Below, piece by piece: positions 19,466 to 27,842 of a stretch of DNA of 64,000 nt. The translations under genes and the position numbers were made by a program. The stretch lies in NCBI GenBank assembly GCA_020854105.1, contig JADZGB010000017.1:59942-123941 (forward strand), given 5' to 3'. Origin of the DNA: Burkholderiales bacterium. Its GTDB lineage: Bacteria; Pseudomonadota; Gammaproteobacteria; Burkholderiales; SHXO01. A model generated the notes under the pieces. That model did not search any database and was not told the DNA's origin. It worked only from the letters and a program-made list of their open reading frames with translations. Each line of letters opens with the position of its first letter. Position 1 is the first letter of the stretch.

Positions 19466-21025
19466 TCAGAAGGTGTAGCGCAATTCAGCGTACACGCGGT
19501 CGCTATCGCCGAAGGTACCGAACGCCCCGGTATTTGGTCCGGCAAAGATGTCCACCCCCACGGAAATGCGCAGGTCGGGGCGTGCGTACCAGTTGATGCG
19601 GGGACGAAGCAACCGGTCGTTGCTGTTCAAGCTCTGGATGTAGAGCAGTTGCGGCTCCAGCTTCGGCCGGACCTTGCCGGAGACGAGCACGCTGAACCCG
19701 GTCTCGAACTGATCGAACAGGATGTCGTCGTCGTGATCGAAGTAGATGCGCTGAAATCCCTGGACGTTCAGGCGTCCGTCCATGGGAAGGATGAAATCGA
19801 GGCCGAGCAGATAATCGAGCGTGTTCTGCTTCACGGTCCCGGTGGACGAGGCCAGATCGGAGACCTCGTAATGCCTGCCATGGGTATAGACGGCTTCGCT
19901 CTTCAGTACGACGCTGCCGAAATCCTTCGCCAGGGTGCCGCCGAGCTGCCAGATGCGGTCATGTCGTGGCTGGTAGACGATCGTCGGAACCGGCGTCGTG
20001 ACCAGCTCCCGATACAGCGTCGAACTGACGCTGTGGCTGCGATAGAAGAAGGCGGAAAGGTCCCAGCCGCTGATCAGGCCCGACATCCGAGCGCCATAGC
20101 TGGTATTCGACAGCGTATTCGCCGGTCGCTGATCTCCCCGCAGGACGGTATCGAAGCCGGCCACCTCCCCGGGATGGTAGGGATAGAACTCGGCGCCCGG
20201 CTCTCCGATGTCGTCATAGGTCGGGAAGGGAACCCACAGCAGTTCGAGATGCATGCGCTCGCCGAAGTATTCCGCGCGCGCAGCCCACTGAGGGATCCGC
20301 AGGATCTCGAACTCGGGGAGGATGTAGTCGCGCAGGTCGCGCGCGGACACGACGTCGGCGAAAAACAGCGCCACCGCCTCCCCCCACACCACGTGCTGGC
20401 GCCCGAGCCGCAGCTCCCAGTTGCGGGGCAGGGTGAGGTCCAGGTAGGTTTCGCGCACCTGCAGATCCAGCCGCTGGTCCTTCTTCACCTCGTCGGGATA
20501 GAAGTCGGTGGCGTAGTAGACCGGATCGACGTCGAGCCGGACACTCGCCTTCCACTTCGCCGAAGCGCCCAGGCTGGCCCGGGTCTCCAGCTGGGTACGC
20601 ACGACCCCGCGCGCCCAATGACCGGGCGACTCGTAGGCGTAGGCCGGCGCGAAGTCAACGAATCCCCGGATGGCGAGGAGCTGCCGCGCGCCCGGCGCAG
20701 GCGTCGGTATGTCGCCCGGCGCAGCCGTCGGCGTGTCACCCGATCCGGAAGCGGGCGACGGATCATCTCCGATGGTTCCGAACAGCTCGTCGCGTCCGAG
20801 CGGCAAGTCCTCGTCCGCATCGGTCGCCTGCGCGACCATGGCCGCAGGCGCAGGCACCAGTGCCGCGGGCGCCGGATCCTTCACTTCGCGCGGCATGGCG
20901 TACGAGCGGACGCGATCCCGATCGGAGGCTGCACATAAGACACCCGACTGGGCGCCGAGCAGCAGCGTCATCAGGCAACAGAGGGTCTGGCGGGACAACG
21001 AGCCGGTCGCGGCGAGTCGGGTCAC
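19466..21025 (-). CDS. DUF1302-like outer-membrane beta-barrel protein
   Basis: The 519-residue protein has a signal peptide (LCCLMTLLLGAQSGVLCAA), a low-complexity Ala/Pro/Gly linker (about 60-115) and a beta-barrel. The barrel is rich in alternating aromatic strands and ends in the Phe-terminal signature AELRYTF recognised by BamA. Segments such as LRLGRQHVVWGEAVALFFADVVSARDLRDYILPEFEILRIPQWAARAEYF match the DUF1302 family, found with fatty acid or hydrophobic substrate export and uptake. The GTG start overlaps the ATPase stop in a GTGA arrangement, so it is coupled to the ABC ATPase. It is probably the outer-membrane element of that exporter. Confidence 0.8.
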   Translation of the reverse strand: MTRLAATGSLSRQTLCCLMTLLLGAQSGVLCAASDRDRVRSYAMPREVKDPAPAALVPAPAAMVAQATDADEDLPLGRDELFGTIGDDPSPASGSGDTPTAAPGDIPTPAPGARQLLAIRGFVDFAPAYAYESPGHWARGVVRTQLETRASLGASAKWKASVRLDVDPVYYATDFYPDEVKKDQRLDLQVRETYLDLTLPRNWELRLGRQHVVWGEAVALFFADVVSARDLRDYILPEFEILRIPQWAARAEYFGERMHLELLWVPFPTYDDIGEPGAEFYPYHPGEVAGFDTVLRGDQRPANTLSNTSYGARMSGLISGWDLSAFFYRSHSVSSTLYRELVTTPVPTIVYQPRHDRIWQLGGTLAKDFGSVVLKSEAVYTHGRHYEVSDLASSTGTVKQNTLDYLLGLDFILPMDGRLNVQGFQRIYFDHDDDILFDQFETGFSVLVSGKVRPKLEPQLLYIQSLNSNDRLLRPRINWYARPDLRISVGVDIFAGPNTGAFGTFGDSDRVYAELRYTF

Positions 21026-21786
21026 TGCGAGGTCCTCTCCGGGTTCATTGATTGCGTCGGGCGGACCGGATGCCAGCGGCCGTCCTGCCTCGTCGCGATG
21101 TAGCGGATGCTCCCGTCCTCGATGCCGACGAGGCGGTCGGCGGCATCGATGACCTTGCGGTCGTGCGTGGAGAAGATGAAGGTCGTCCCAAAGCGGCGGT
21201 TGATGTCGCGCATCAGGGCCAGGATGCCCTCGCCGGTCCTGTGATCGAGGTTGGCGGTCGGTTCGTCCGCAAGGACGATGTCGGGCTGCGTGACCAGCGC
21301 CCGCGCGATCGCCACGCGCTGGCGCTGCCCTCCGCTGAGCTGATTTGGACGGTGCCGGGCGAACTTCGTCAGCTGGACCACATCGAGGAAATGCGCCACG
21401 CGCTGACGGCGCTCGACCGCATCCACCTCGTCCATCTGCAGCAGCGGATACTCGACGTTCTCTGCGGCCGTGAGTACCGGGAATAGATTGAAGGTCTGGA
21501 ATACAAAGCCGATATTTCGCGCACGTATCAATGCAAGGTCGTGCGCCGATCTGCGACTCACATCATGACCCGCAATGCGAATCACCCCCTTGGTCGGTCG
21601 GTCGATGCAGCCGATGAGATTGAGCAGAGTGGACTTGCCGCTGCCGGACGGACCGGCGATGGCCACGAATGCGCCCTCCTCGATCGTCAGATCGAGCGGC
21701 TGCAGCGCCGTCACGGTGTGTTCGCCCAGGGCGTATTCCTTCGACACGCCCGCCATCTCCACCACCTTTCGAACCTGCTGAGCCAA
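21022..21786 (-). CDS. LolD/MacB-type ABC transporter ATP-binding protein
   Basis: The 254-residue ATPase has Walker A GPSGSGKST, Q-loop FQTFNLFPVLTAAENVEYPL, signature LSGGQRQRVAIARAL, Walker B DIVLADEPT and switch STHD. The FNLFPVLTAAENV segment is typical of the LolD/MacB/FtsE group, which pairs with FtsX-type permeases. No permease is adjacent; the two at 12854-15377 on the same strand are the natural partners. The longest start is TTG at 21786; GTG codons at 21765 and 21762 or the ATG at 21756 are alternatives. It is coupled to the outer-membrane gene downstream and divergent from the LolA-like gene. Confidence 0.9.
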   Translation of the reverse strand: MAQQVRKVVEMAGVSKEYALGEHTVTALQPLDLTIEEGAFVAIAGPSGSGKSTLLNLIGCIDRPTKGVIRIAGHDVSRRSAHDLALIRARNIGFVFQTFNLFPVLTAAENVEYPLLQMDEVDAVERRQRVAHFLDVVQLTKFARHRPNQLSGGQRQRVAIARALVTQPDIVLADEPTANLDHRTGEGILALMRDINRRFGTTFIFSTHDRKVIDAADRLVGIEDGSIRYIATRQDGRWHPVRPTQSMNPERTSQ

Positions 21787-21789
21787 CTC

Positions 21790-22635
21790 GTGCGCTCCTG
21801 TGCGTCCCTGCCACGCTACTTTCGTCCCCCGCAGCGGGAAGTTGAGCCGGGACTGCGGCGCAACAGGCGCCTGGCGCCCGGCGCGCTGCTGGCGGTTCTG
21901 ACGGTTTTGCTCGTGCTCCCGTGCGGGGCCCAGCAGGAGGACGCGCCGCCGCTGCAGACGGACCCGCGGGCGGAGGCCCTGCTGAGGCAGGCAGACGAGG
22001 TGCGCTTTCCGGTTGCCGGCGCCGAGCTGACCGTTGCCATCCGCACCACGAGAAGCGGCCAGGAAACCGACCTGCGCAAGTACCGCGTCCTCTCCAAGGG
22101 CAGCGACAGATCGGTGGTGATGGTGATCGAACCGCAGACCGATCGCGGCCAGATCATGCTCATGAGCGGCCGCGAACTGTGGCTGTTCCTGCCCGCGGTG
22201 TCGCAGCCCGTGCGCCTTTCACTCGCGCAGCGGCTTTCCGGGCAGGTGGCCAACGGCGATATCGCACGCGCCAACTTCTCCGGGGACTACCACGCCCGCC
22301 TCGTCGGCGACGAGGAGGTCGATGGCGAGAAGCTGCACGTGCTCGACCTCACGGCGCGTTTCCGGGCGGTGACCTATCACCGGGTCAAGCTGTGGTTGCG
22401 CCAGCAGGACGCCTGGCCGATCAAGGCGGAGTTCTACTCGGTCTCGAACCGGCTGCTCAAGACATGCTCGTACGGGGAGTACAGACAGGCAGCCGGGCGC
22501 ATGCGGCCGACCCGCCTGGTCATGACCGATGCATTGAAGCAGGACGAGGTTTCGGTGATGGAGTACGCTGACATCAGAGCACGGACCCTGCCGGACCGGG
22601 TGTTCAGCAAGGAATACCTCAAGAAGCTCGAATAG
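21790..22635 (+). CDS. LolA-like outer-membrane lipoprotein-sorting protein
   Basis: The 281-residue secreted protein has a basic n-region (LRRNRR), a hydrophobic core (LLAVLTVLLVLP) and cleavage likely after CGAQ. The mature part has the fold of the outer-membrane lipoprotein-sorting/LolA-like family: SDRSVVMVIEPQTDRGQIMLMSGRELWLFLPAV, RLSGQVANGDIARANFSGDY, YHRVKLWLRQQDAWPIKAEFYS. Such proteins are routinely encoded beside LolCDE-like ABC exporters and DUF1302 or MMPL proteins. GTG at 21790 is the only in-frame start near the signal peptide, but it leaves almost no space from the divergent ATPase start, so one of the two starts may be wrong. Confidence 0.75.
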   Translation: MRSCASLPRYFRPPQREVEPGLRRNRRLAPGALLAVLTVLLVLPCGAQQEDAPPLQTDPRAEALLRQADEVRFPVAGAELTVAIRTTRSGQETDLRKYRVLSKGSDRSVVMVIEPQTDRGQIMLMSGRELWLFLPAVSQPVRLSLAQRLSGQVANGDIARANFSGDYHARLVGDEEVDGEKLHVLDLTARFRAVTYHRVKLWLRQQDAWPIKAEFYSVSNRLLKTCSYGEYRQAAGRMRPTRLVMTDALKQDEVSVMEYADIRARTLPDRVFSKEYLKKLE

Positions 22636-22700
22636 CCTGCTTCGGTGCAGCACGAATCCGCATGGACCCGGTAGGGAAATTGCCATTCCTGCAGGAAACC

Positions 22701-22716
22701 TGGCATCGAATGTGCA
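22701..22716 (+). promoter_or_regulatory. Sigma-54 promoter candidate of the XrtA/EPS operon
   Basis: TGGCATCGAATGTGCA matches the -24/-12 pattern with exact GG-N10-GC spacing (TGGCA...TGCA). It lies about 180 bp before the first EPS gene, so the leader would be long, about 170 bases. That leader contains a hairpin (CCGGCT-GGGAT-AGCCGG, 22743-22759) and a tandem repeat. Confidence 0.55.
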
Positions 22717-22783
22717 CCGACTGTCGCCCCCCGGCGCCGGAACCGGCTGGGATAGCCGGCTCGGACAGTCAAAAAATGTCACA

Positions 22784-22825
22784 GCGGCGCCCGTGAAAGG
22801 AAGCGCGGCGCCCGTGAAAGGAAGC
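22784..22825 (+). repeat. Perfect 21-bp tandem repeat in the EPS leader
   Basis: Two adjacent identical 21-bp units, 22784-22804 and 22805-22825, beginning GCGGCGCCCGTG and ending AAGGAAGC. They lie between the sigma-54 candidate and a TATAAT box. This could be a regulator-binding repeat or a recent slippage duplication. Confidence 0.85.
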
Positions 22826-22841
22826 GCAAAGAGGGCCTATG

Positions 22842-22847
22842 TATAAT
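22842..22847 (+). promoter_or_regulatory. Sigma-70-like -10 box before the EPS operon
   Basis: TATAAT at 22842-22847, preceded by TG, in a locally AT-rich patch. It would give a leader of about 40 bases to the ATG at 22897. No good -35 element is visible, so it may need an activator. Confidence 0.4.
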
Positions 22848-22896
22848 TGCAGCGCAAAACTAAAGGTTTATGCTACGGCATTCATTGGGGGGTTCC

Positions 22897-23526
22897 ATGG
22901 GTATTGACCTTCGAAGATCCGCCAGGGCCGCAGCCGCCCTGGTCGTGCTGGTCCCGGCACTGGTTGCAGGATGCGCCACCCGAACCACCCATCCGCCCGC
23001 ACCGGCCTCCGTTGCCTCCCCCGATTACACCTATCGCATCGGACCGGGCGACAATGTCAATATCATCGTCTGGCGCAACCCCGACCTTTCCACCAGCGTA
23101 CCGGTCCGTCCGGACGGCAAGATCACCGTTCCCCTGGTCGAGGATCTTCCCGCCATCGGAAAGGATTCCACCGCGCTTGCCCGTGACATCGAGCAGGCCC
23201 TCGGCAAGTACATCCGCGACCCGGTCGTGACCGTCATCGTCACCAATTTCGTCGGACCGTACAGCGAGCAGATCCGGGTGGTCGGCGAGGCTGCACGTCC
23301 GCAGGCGCTGCCGTATCGGCAGAACATGACGATCCTCGACGTGATGATCGCCGTCGGAGGGATCACCGAGTTCGCGGACGGCAATCAGGCCCACATCTTG
23401 CGCCCGGCGGATGGCAACAAGCTCTACAGCATTCGCCTGAAGGACTTGCTGCGCCGGGGCGACGTCTCCGCGAACGTCGACATGAAGCCCGGCGACGTCG
23501 TCGTCATCCCGCAGAGCTGGTTCTAG
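22897..23526 (+). CDS. XrtA-associated polysaccharide export lipoprotein (Wza/EpsE-like)
   Basis: The 209-residue lipoprotein has signal peptide ALVVLVPALVAGC with the lipid cysteine in LVAGC. A Poly_export domain follows (YTYRIGPGDNVNIIVWRNPDLSTSVPVRPDGKITVPLVEDLPAIG) and then SLBB-like strands (QIRVVGEAARPQALPYRQNMTILDVMIAVGGITEFADGNQA). It should form the periplasmic/outer-membrane export channel for the exopolysaccharide. ATG at 22897 is chosen because GGGGGG stands 5 bases upstream and it directly precedes the signal peptide. First gene of the long XrtA operon. Confidence 0.92.
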   Translation: MGIDLRRSARAAAALVVLVPALVAGCATRTTHPPAPASVASPDYTYRIGPGDNVNIIVWRNPDLSTSVPVRPDGKITVPLVEDLPAIGKDSTALARDIEQALGKYIRDPVVTVIVTNFVGPYSEQIRVVGEAARPQALPYRQNMTILDVMIAVGGITEFADGNQAHILRPADGNKLYSIRLKDLLRRGDVSANVDMKPGDVVVIPQSWF

Positions 23527-23569
23527 CCGTCAGCGGGCGGCCACCAGTTCGCCTAACCGAGAGTCGCCC

Positions 23570-25156
23570 ATGCATTACATGGTCGAGCAATTCCTCGACT
23601 ACGCCCGTGCCACCTGGCAGCGCCGGTTCATCGGGCTGACGGTCGCCTGGCTTGCAGCGTTCGGAACCATCGTTGCCATCGTCCTGACGCCGGACAAGTA
23701 CGAAGCCTCGGCGCGCCTGTTCGTGGACACGCAGTCGGTGCTCAAGCCCCTGATGTCCGGGCTGGCCGTACAGCCCAACGTCGATCAGCAGGTGCGGATG
23801 CTGAGCCGCACCCTTTTGTCGCGGCCGAACATGGAGAGGCTGGTGCGAATGGCAGACCTGGACCTCGAGGCCAAGACGCCCCAGCAGCGCGATGCGGTCA
23901 TCGACGGCCTCATCGGCAACATCAAGGTGGAAGGCAGCCCCCGGGACAACCTGTACGTGATCAAGTACCGGAGCTCGCAACCGGCCTCGGCGAGAAGGGT
24001 GGTGGACTCCCTCCTCTCGATCTTCGTGGAATCGGGTCTGGGCGACAAGCGCCGCGACACCGAGAAGGCCCAGCAATTCATCGACGCGCAGATCAAGGAG
24101 TACGAAGCACGCCTTCAGGAGGCGGAGCGCCGCGTGAAGGATTTCAAGCTCAACAACCTGAGCACCATGGCAGGCGGACAGGACGCGGTCAGCACGATGG
24201 TCGCAATGGAGGATCAGATCGGTCGTGCCCGCATGGACCTGCGGGCCGCGGAACAATCGCGGGATGCCCTCCAGCGTGAACTGGCCGGCGAGGAGCCGGT
24301 TTTCCTGCCCGATCCGAACTGGTCGGCACCCAGTTCCAACAACGAGGCGTTGTCCACCGAACTGGATCAGCGCATCGACGCGCTCAAGCGGAATCTCGAT
24401 GAGCTGCTGCGCCGATACACCGAGCAGCATCCGGATGTAACCGGTACCCGCCGTGTGCTGGCGGAACTGGAGCAGCAGCGCCAGGAACGCCTCGAGGCGC
24501 TGAAGAAGGCGATCGCCGCGGACAAGTCCGAAGGCGCCAAGTCCGTCGTTCCCGGCGTCGAACGCAATCCGGTCTACCAGCAGCTGAAGCTGTCGCTGGC
24601 AGAGTCGGAGGCCAACGTGGCGGCGCTGCGCGGCCGCCTGTCCGAGCTGGAAGCGCGCTACGACAAGGTGCGCAGCACCGCGCGCATGCGGCCCGAACTC
24701 GAAGAACAGATGGTTCAGTTGAATCGCGACTACCAGGTCCAGAAGTCCCAGTACGACAGCCTGCTGGCACGGCGTGAATCCGCCTCCATGACGAGCGAAC
24801 TCGAGCAGGCGGCGAGCCTTGCCGACTTCCGTGTCATCGATCCGCCACGCGTGTCGCCGAAGCCTGTGGCGCCGAACCGTGTTCTGCTCCTCCCCGCCGC
24901 GCTCGTTGTTTCCCTGGGTGCGGGCGTGTTCGCCGCCTTCGCCTACGGTCAGGTGTTCCCGACCTACTACACCGCCCGCGGCCTTCGCCGCGTGACGCAG
25001 CGGCCGGTCCTGGGGACAGTGACTCTGCAGGACACTCCGGAATCCAAGCGCCGGAAGCGGGTGCGCTCCTTTGCGTTCACCAGCGCACTGGCTGGCCTGG
25101 TGGGCCTGTTCGGCTCTGCCTGGATCGTCCTGCTCCTCATGTCGCGCACCGCCTAG
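23570..25156 (+). CDS. XrtA-system polysaccharide chain-length determinant (Wzz-type)
   Basis: The 528-residue inner-membrane protein has an N-terminal Wzz domain with a helix at about 20-42 (FIGLTVAWLAAFGTIVAIVL), long coiled-coil segments (about 160-400) and a C-terminal helix (VLLLPAALVVSLGAGVFAAFAYG). An extra terminal helix (SALAGLVGLFGSAWIVLLL) follows. This matches the exosortase-associated chain-length family; the autokinase is a separate protein encoded next. It controls polymer length and export. Confidence 0.92.
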   Translation: MHYMVEQFLDYARATWQRRFIGLTVAWLAAFGTIVAIVLTPDKYEASARLFVDTQSVLKPLMSGLAVQPNVDQQVRMLSRTLLSRPNMERLVRMADLDLEAKTPQQRDAVIDGLIGNIKVEGSPRDNLYVIKYRSSQPASARRVVDSLLSIFVESGLGDKRRDTEKAQQFIDAQIKEYEARLQEAERRVKDFKLNNLSTMAGGQDAVSTMVAMEDQIGRARMDLRAAEQSRDALQRELAGEEPVFLPDPNWSAPSSNNEALSTELDQRIDALKRNLDELLRRYTEQHPDVTGTRRVLAELEQQRQERLEALKKAIAADKSEGAKSVVPGVERNPVYQQLKLSLAESEANVAALRGRLSELEARYDKVRSTARMRPELEEQMVQLNRDYQVQKSQYDSLLARRESASMTSELEQAASLADFRVIDPPRVSPKPVAPNRVLLLPAALVVSLGAGVFAAFAYGQVFPTYYTARGLRRVTQRPVLGTVTLQDTPESKRRKRVRSFAFTSALAGLVGLFGSAWIVLLLMSRTA

Positions 25157-25167
25157 GAGCCTGATCG

Positions 25168-26259
25168 ATGAGCCTCGTAGAACAAGCGGCCAAGCGTCTG
25201 GAGCAGCTGCGCAAGGCGGCGGCGGAAACGCCAGCCGATGCATCGCGCTCGGCAAGCGATGTCCCGGCCTCCTCGGACAACGCGACGACCATCGAGCGGA
25301 TGGTGCGCCGGATGGAAAGCCCCGCGGCCGAACAGGCAGGCGTCTCGAGTGTCGTAGCGAGAGCGGAGCGCAAGGCATCAGCCGGGGCGCCGGCGGACAA
25401 TCTTCCGCCTCCCCGGCACGCGGCGCCCGATACGCCGGCCCTGCGCGCGGACACGTACATCGCGGAGGACCGACGCGAACCGGTGTTGGGTGATCTCGGT
25501 GATCTGAACGACACGGATGTCCGCGACGATGCCAGTCGCTCGCGCCGAATCGCCATCGATCTCAGGCGACTGTCGGCTGCCGGAATCCTGACGCCCGATG
25601 CGGTGGAATCGCGGCTCGCGAACGAATTGCGGGTCATCAAGCGGCCGGTGGTGAACAACTGCCTGGGCAAGGGCGCTTCACGGGTCGCGAACGCCAACCG
25701 GGTGATGATCACCAGTTCCGCGCCGGGTGAAGGGAAGAGCTTCCTGTCCATGAACCTCGCGATGAGTATCGCGATGGAGCGCGACAGCACCGTGCTGCTA
25801 ATTGAAGCGGATACGGCACGCCCGACGATCAGTACGATGTTTGGACTGCCTTCGAGCCCCGGATTGCTCGACCTGCTGGCGAACCCGGGGCAGGATGTGG
25901 CGAGCACACTCGTCAGGACGGACGTTCCGAAGCTCGCTTTCATGCCCGCCGGCACACGGCAGCAGAACAGCAATGAATTGCTGGCCAGCGAAGTGATGCA
26001 GCAACTCGTCGACGAGCTGGCCAACCGGTATCCGGATCGCATTCTGATCTTCGATTCACCTCCTCTGGTGTTTTCCCCGGAGGCACGCGTTCTGGCCCGC
26101 TACATGGGTCAGGTCGTGCTGGTCGTCGAAGCGGAGAAAACCACCCACGGCATGCTGAATCAGGCGCTTTCGATGGTCGAGGACTGCCCCGTCGTCCTGC
26201 TCGCACTGAACAAGGCGACCTCGCCCGAAGAGAAAGGCTACTACTACTACACAGGCTGA
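25168..26259 (+). CDS. XrtA-associated tyrosine autokinase
   Basis: The 363-residue cytoplasmic BY-kinase has Walker A SSAPGEGKS near residues 183-191, Walker A' VLLIEADTARPT and Walker B ILIFDSPPLV. It ends in a tyrosine cluster, GYYYYTG, the expected autophosphorylation tail. The first 150 residues are a variable, polar linker. It pairs with the preceding chain-length protein to regulate polymerisation. ATG at 25168 has TAGGAG 9-14 bases upstream. Confidence 0.92.
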   Translation: MSLVEQAAKRLEQLRKAAAETPADASRSASDVPASSDNATTIERMVRRMESPAAEQAGVSSVVARAERKASAGAPADNLPPPRHAAPDTPALRADTYIAEDRREPVLGDLGDLNDTDVRDDASRSRRIAIDLRRLSAAGILTPDAVESRLANELRVIKRPVVNNCLGKGASRVANANRVMITSSAPGEGKSFLSMNLAMSIAMERDSTVLLIEADTARPTISTMFGLPSSPGLLDLLANPGQDVASTLVRTDVPKLAFMPAGTRQQNSNELLASEVMQQLVDELANRYPDRILIFDSPPLVFSPEARVLARYMGQVVLVVEAEKTTHGMLNQALSMVEDCPVVLLALNKATSPEEKGYYYYTG

Positions 26260-26270
26260 TCGGCTCTCCG

Positions 26271-27833
26271 GTGCCAAAATTCGCGATACCCAATCGCATG
26301 CGCTCAAGCGATACGGTGCTGCGCAGGCTGGCTCCTGCGGCGCTGCTGACGCTCGTCGGCGTCGCGTTCGGGCGCGGCGCGCTCTCGGGCGAGCCACAGT
26401 TCGACGCCACGCTCACCAGCGAACTGACGTTCACGGACAACGCCACCTTGTCGAGCACGGACGAAGAGGCAGACCTCATCCTGCGGCTCAGACCCCGCAT
26501 TCGCGCGAGCGGCCAGGGTGGCCGTACGACGTGGAGCATCGGCTATGCACCGAGCCTGGTGTTCTACGCACTGAACGGGGATCGGAACAACGCGCAGAGC
26601 AACCTCAATGCTTTCGGGACGCTCGAGGCCGTGGACAACTGGCTGTACATCGACGGCCGTGCCACCGTGCTGCAGACCTTCGAGAACCCGTTTCTGCCCA
26701 CGCCCAGCGACCCGACGCTCGCCACGGACAACCGCAAGGAAACGTACACCCTGGGACTCAGTCCATACATACGGGGAGAGCTGTTTGGCGAGTACCGCTA
26801 TCTCATACGCAACGACAACTCCTATTCGAACGCCCAGAACGTCGCCGGCGATGTGCTGACCAGCCAGCTGTTCGGAACGATTGACAGCCCGGTCCAGCGT
26901 CACTTCTTCTGGGGCGCCGACGCCAGCTACGATTACACCAAGTTCGAGAGCCGCCAGTCATTCAGCGCACAGTTGGTCCGAGCACGCGCCGGCATGGTCG
27001 TGACCCCCGAGCTTTCCCTGCGCGCGAGCGGCGGATACGAGTGGAACGATTACGGACTGTCCGACTACAGCGGGTCCATCTATGGCACCGGGTTCGACTG
27101 GCGACCGACCCCTCGTACCAACATCGCGGCGAACTGGGAAGAGCGGTTCTTTGGCCCGTCCTATCAGGCAAACTTCACGCACCGAACGCGCCTGACATCG
27201 TGGTCGCTGAGCGGCTATCGCAATACAGAGACATACAACAATGCGCTTCTGCGCCTTACGCCGGGCGAGACACGCCAGTCCCTGGATCAGATTCTCACCT
27301 CGCGCATCACCGATCCGCTGCAGCGCGAAGCCGCGATTGACCTGTTCATGTCGGAAACCGGCTTGCCCGAGTTTCTCGGGGGTGCGCTGTTCTTCTACAA
27401 TCAGAACATCTTCCTCATTGAACGCGCGGACGCACGATTCGGCATTCTGGGCGTGAGAAACTCGCTGTTCCTACGCGCGTTCTACGAGGAATCGGAATCC
27501 ATCACAGTCGAGGACGAATCGGTCGCCACCGATCTGTTCTCCCGGAACACGCACTTCAGGACCCGCGGCGCGGGCGCCGCCTTCACCCACGAACTGACTC
27601 CGCGCACCAGTCTGACGCTCAGTCTCGACCGGTCCTACACGCGAAGCCTCTCTCAGCAGCTCGAACTGGTGACCGGCCGCGACGCCACCCAGACCATCGC
27701 CAGAGCTTCCGTCACCCACTCGCTGAGTCCGAAGACCAACATCACTGGCCGATTGCGGCTCGCGCGCTACGACTCCGATCTGTCCAGCTACGACGAGCAC
27801 GCCATCCAGGCTCTGATCTTTCATCGATTCTAA
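26271..27833 (+). CDS. XrtA/PEP-CTERM-associated outer-membrane beta-barrel protein (TIGR03016-like)
   Basis: The 520-residue protein has an N-terminal signal (LRRLAPAALLTLVGVAFGRGALSG), then repeated beta-strands (DATLTSELTFTDNATLSS..., LGLSPYIRGELFGEYRYLIRN, SLRASGGYEWNDYGL) and ends in LIFHRF with a terminal Phe. Its position between the kinase and the ExeA-like ATPase is characteristic of exosortase A loci. GTG at 26271 or ATG at 26298 may be the start. Proposed role: outer-membrane secretion of polymer or sorted proteins. Confidence 0.85.
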   Translation: MPKFAIPNRMRSSDTVLRRLAPAALLTLVGVAFGRGALSGEPQFDATLTSELTFTDNATLSSTDEEADLILRLRPRIRASGQGGRTTWSIGYAPSLVFYALNGDRNNAQSNLNAFGTLEAVDNWLYIDGRATVLQTFENPFLPTPSDPTLATDNRKETYTLGLSPYIRGELFGEYRYLIRNDNSYSNAQNVAGDVLTSQLFGTIDSPVQRHFFWGADASYDYTKFESRQSFSAQLVRARAGMVVTPELSLRASGGYEWNDYGLSDYSGSIYGTGFDWRPTPRTNIAANWEERFFGPSYQANFTHRTRLTSWSLSGYRNTETYNNALLRLTPGETRQSLDQILTSRITDPLQREAAIDLFMSETGLPEFLGGALFFYNQNIFLIERADARFGILGVRNSLFLRAFYEESESITVEDESVATDLFSRNTHFRTRGAGAAFTHELTPRTSLTLSLDRSYTRSLSQQLELVTGRDATQTIARASVTHSLSPKTNITGRLRLARYDSDLSSYDEHAIQALIFHRF

Positions 27834-27842
27834 GGCCGTCGC

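Noticed and set aside
22784..22825. CRISPR-like repeat
   Set aside because: Only two directly abutting identical units with no spacer between them.
23504..25378. 624-codon minus-strand frame opposite the chain-length gene
   Set aside because: Lies wholly antisense to a well-recognised Wzz-type protein and has a repetitive Arg/Leu/Gln composition.
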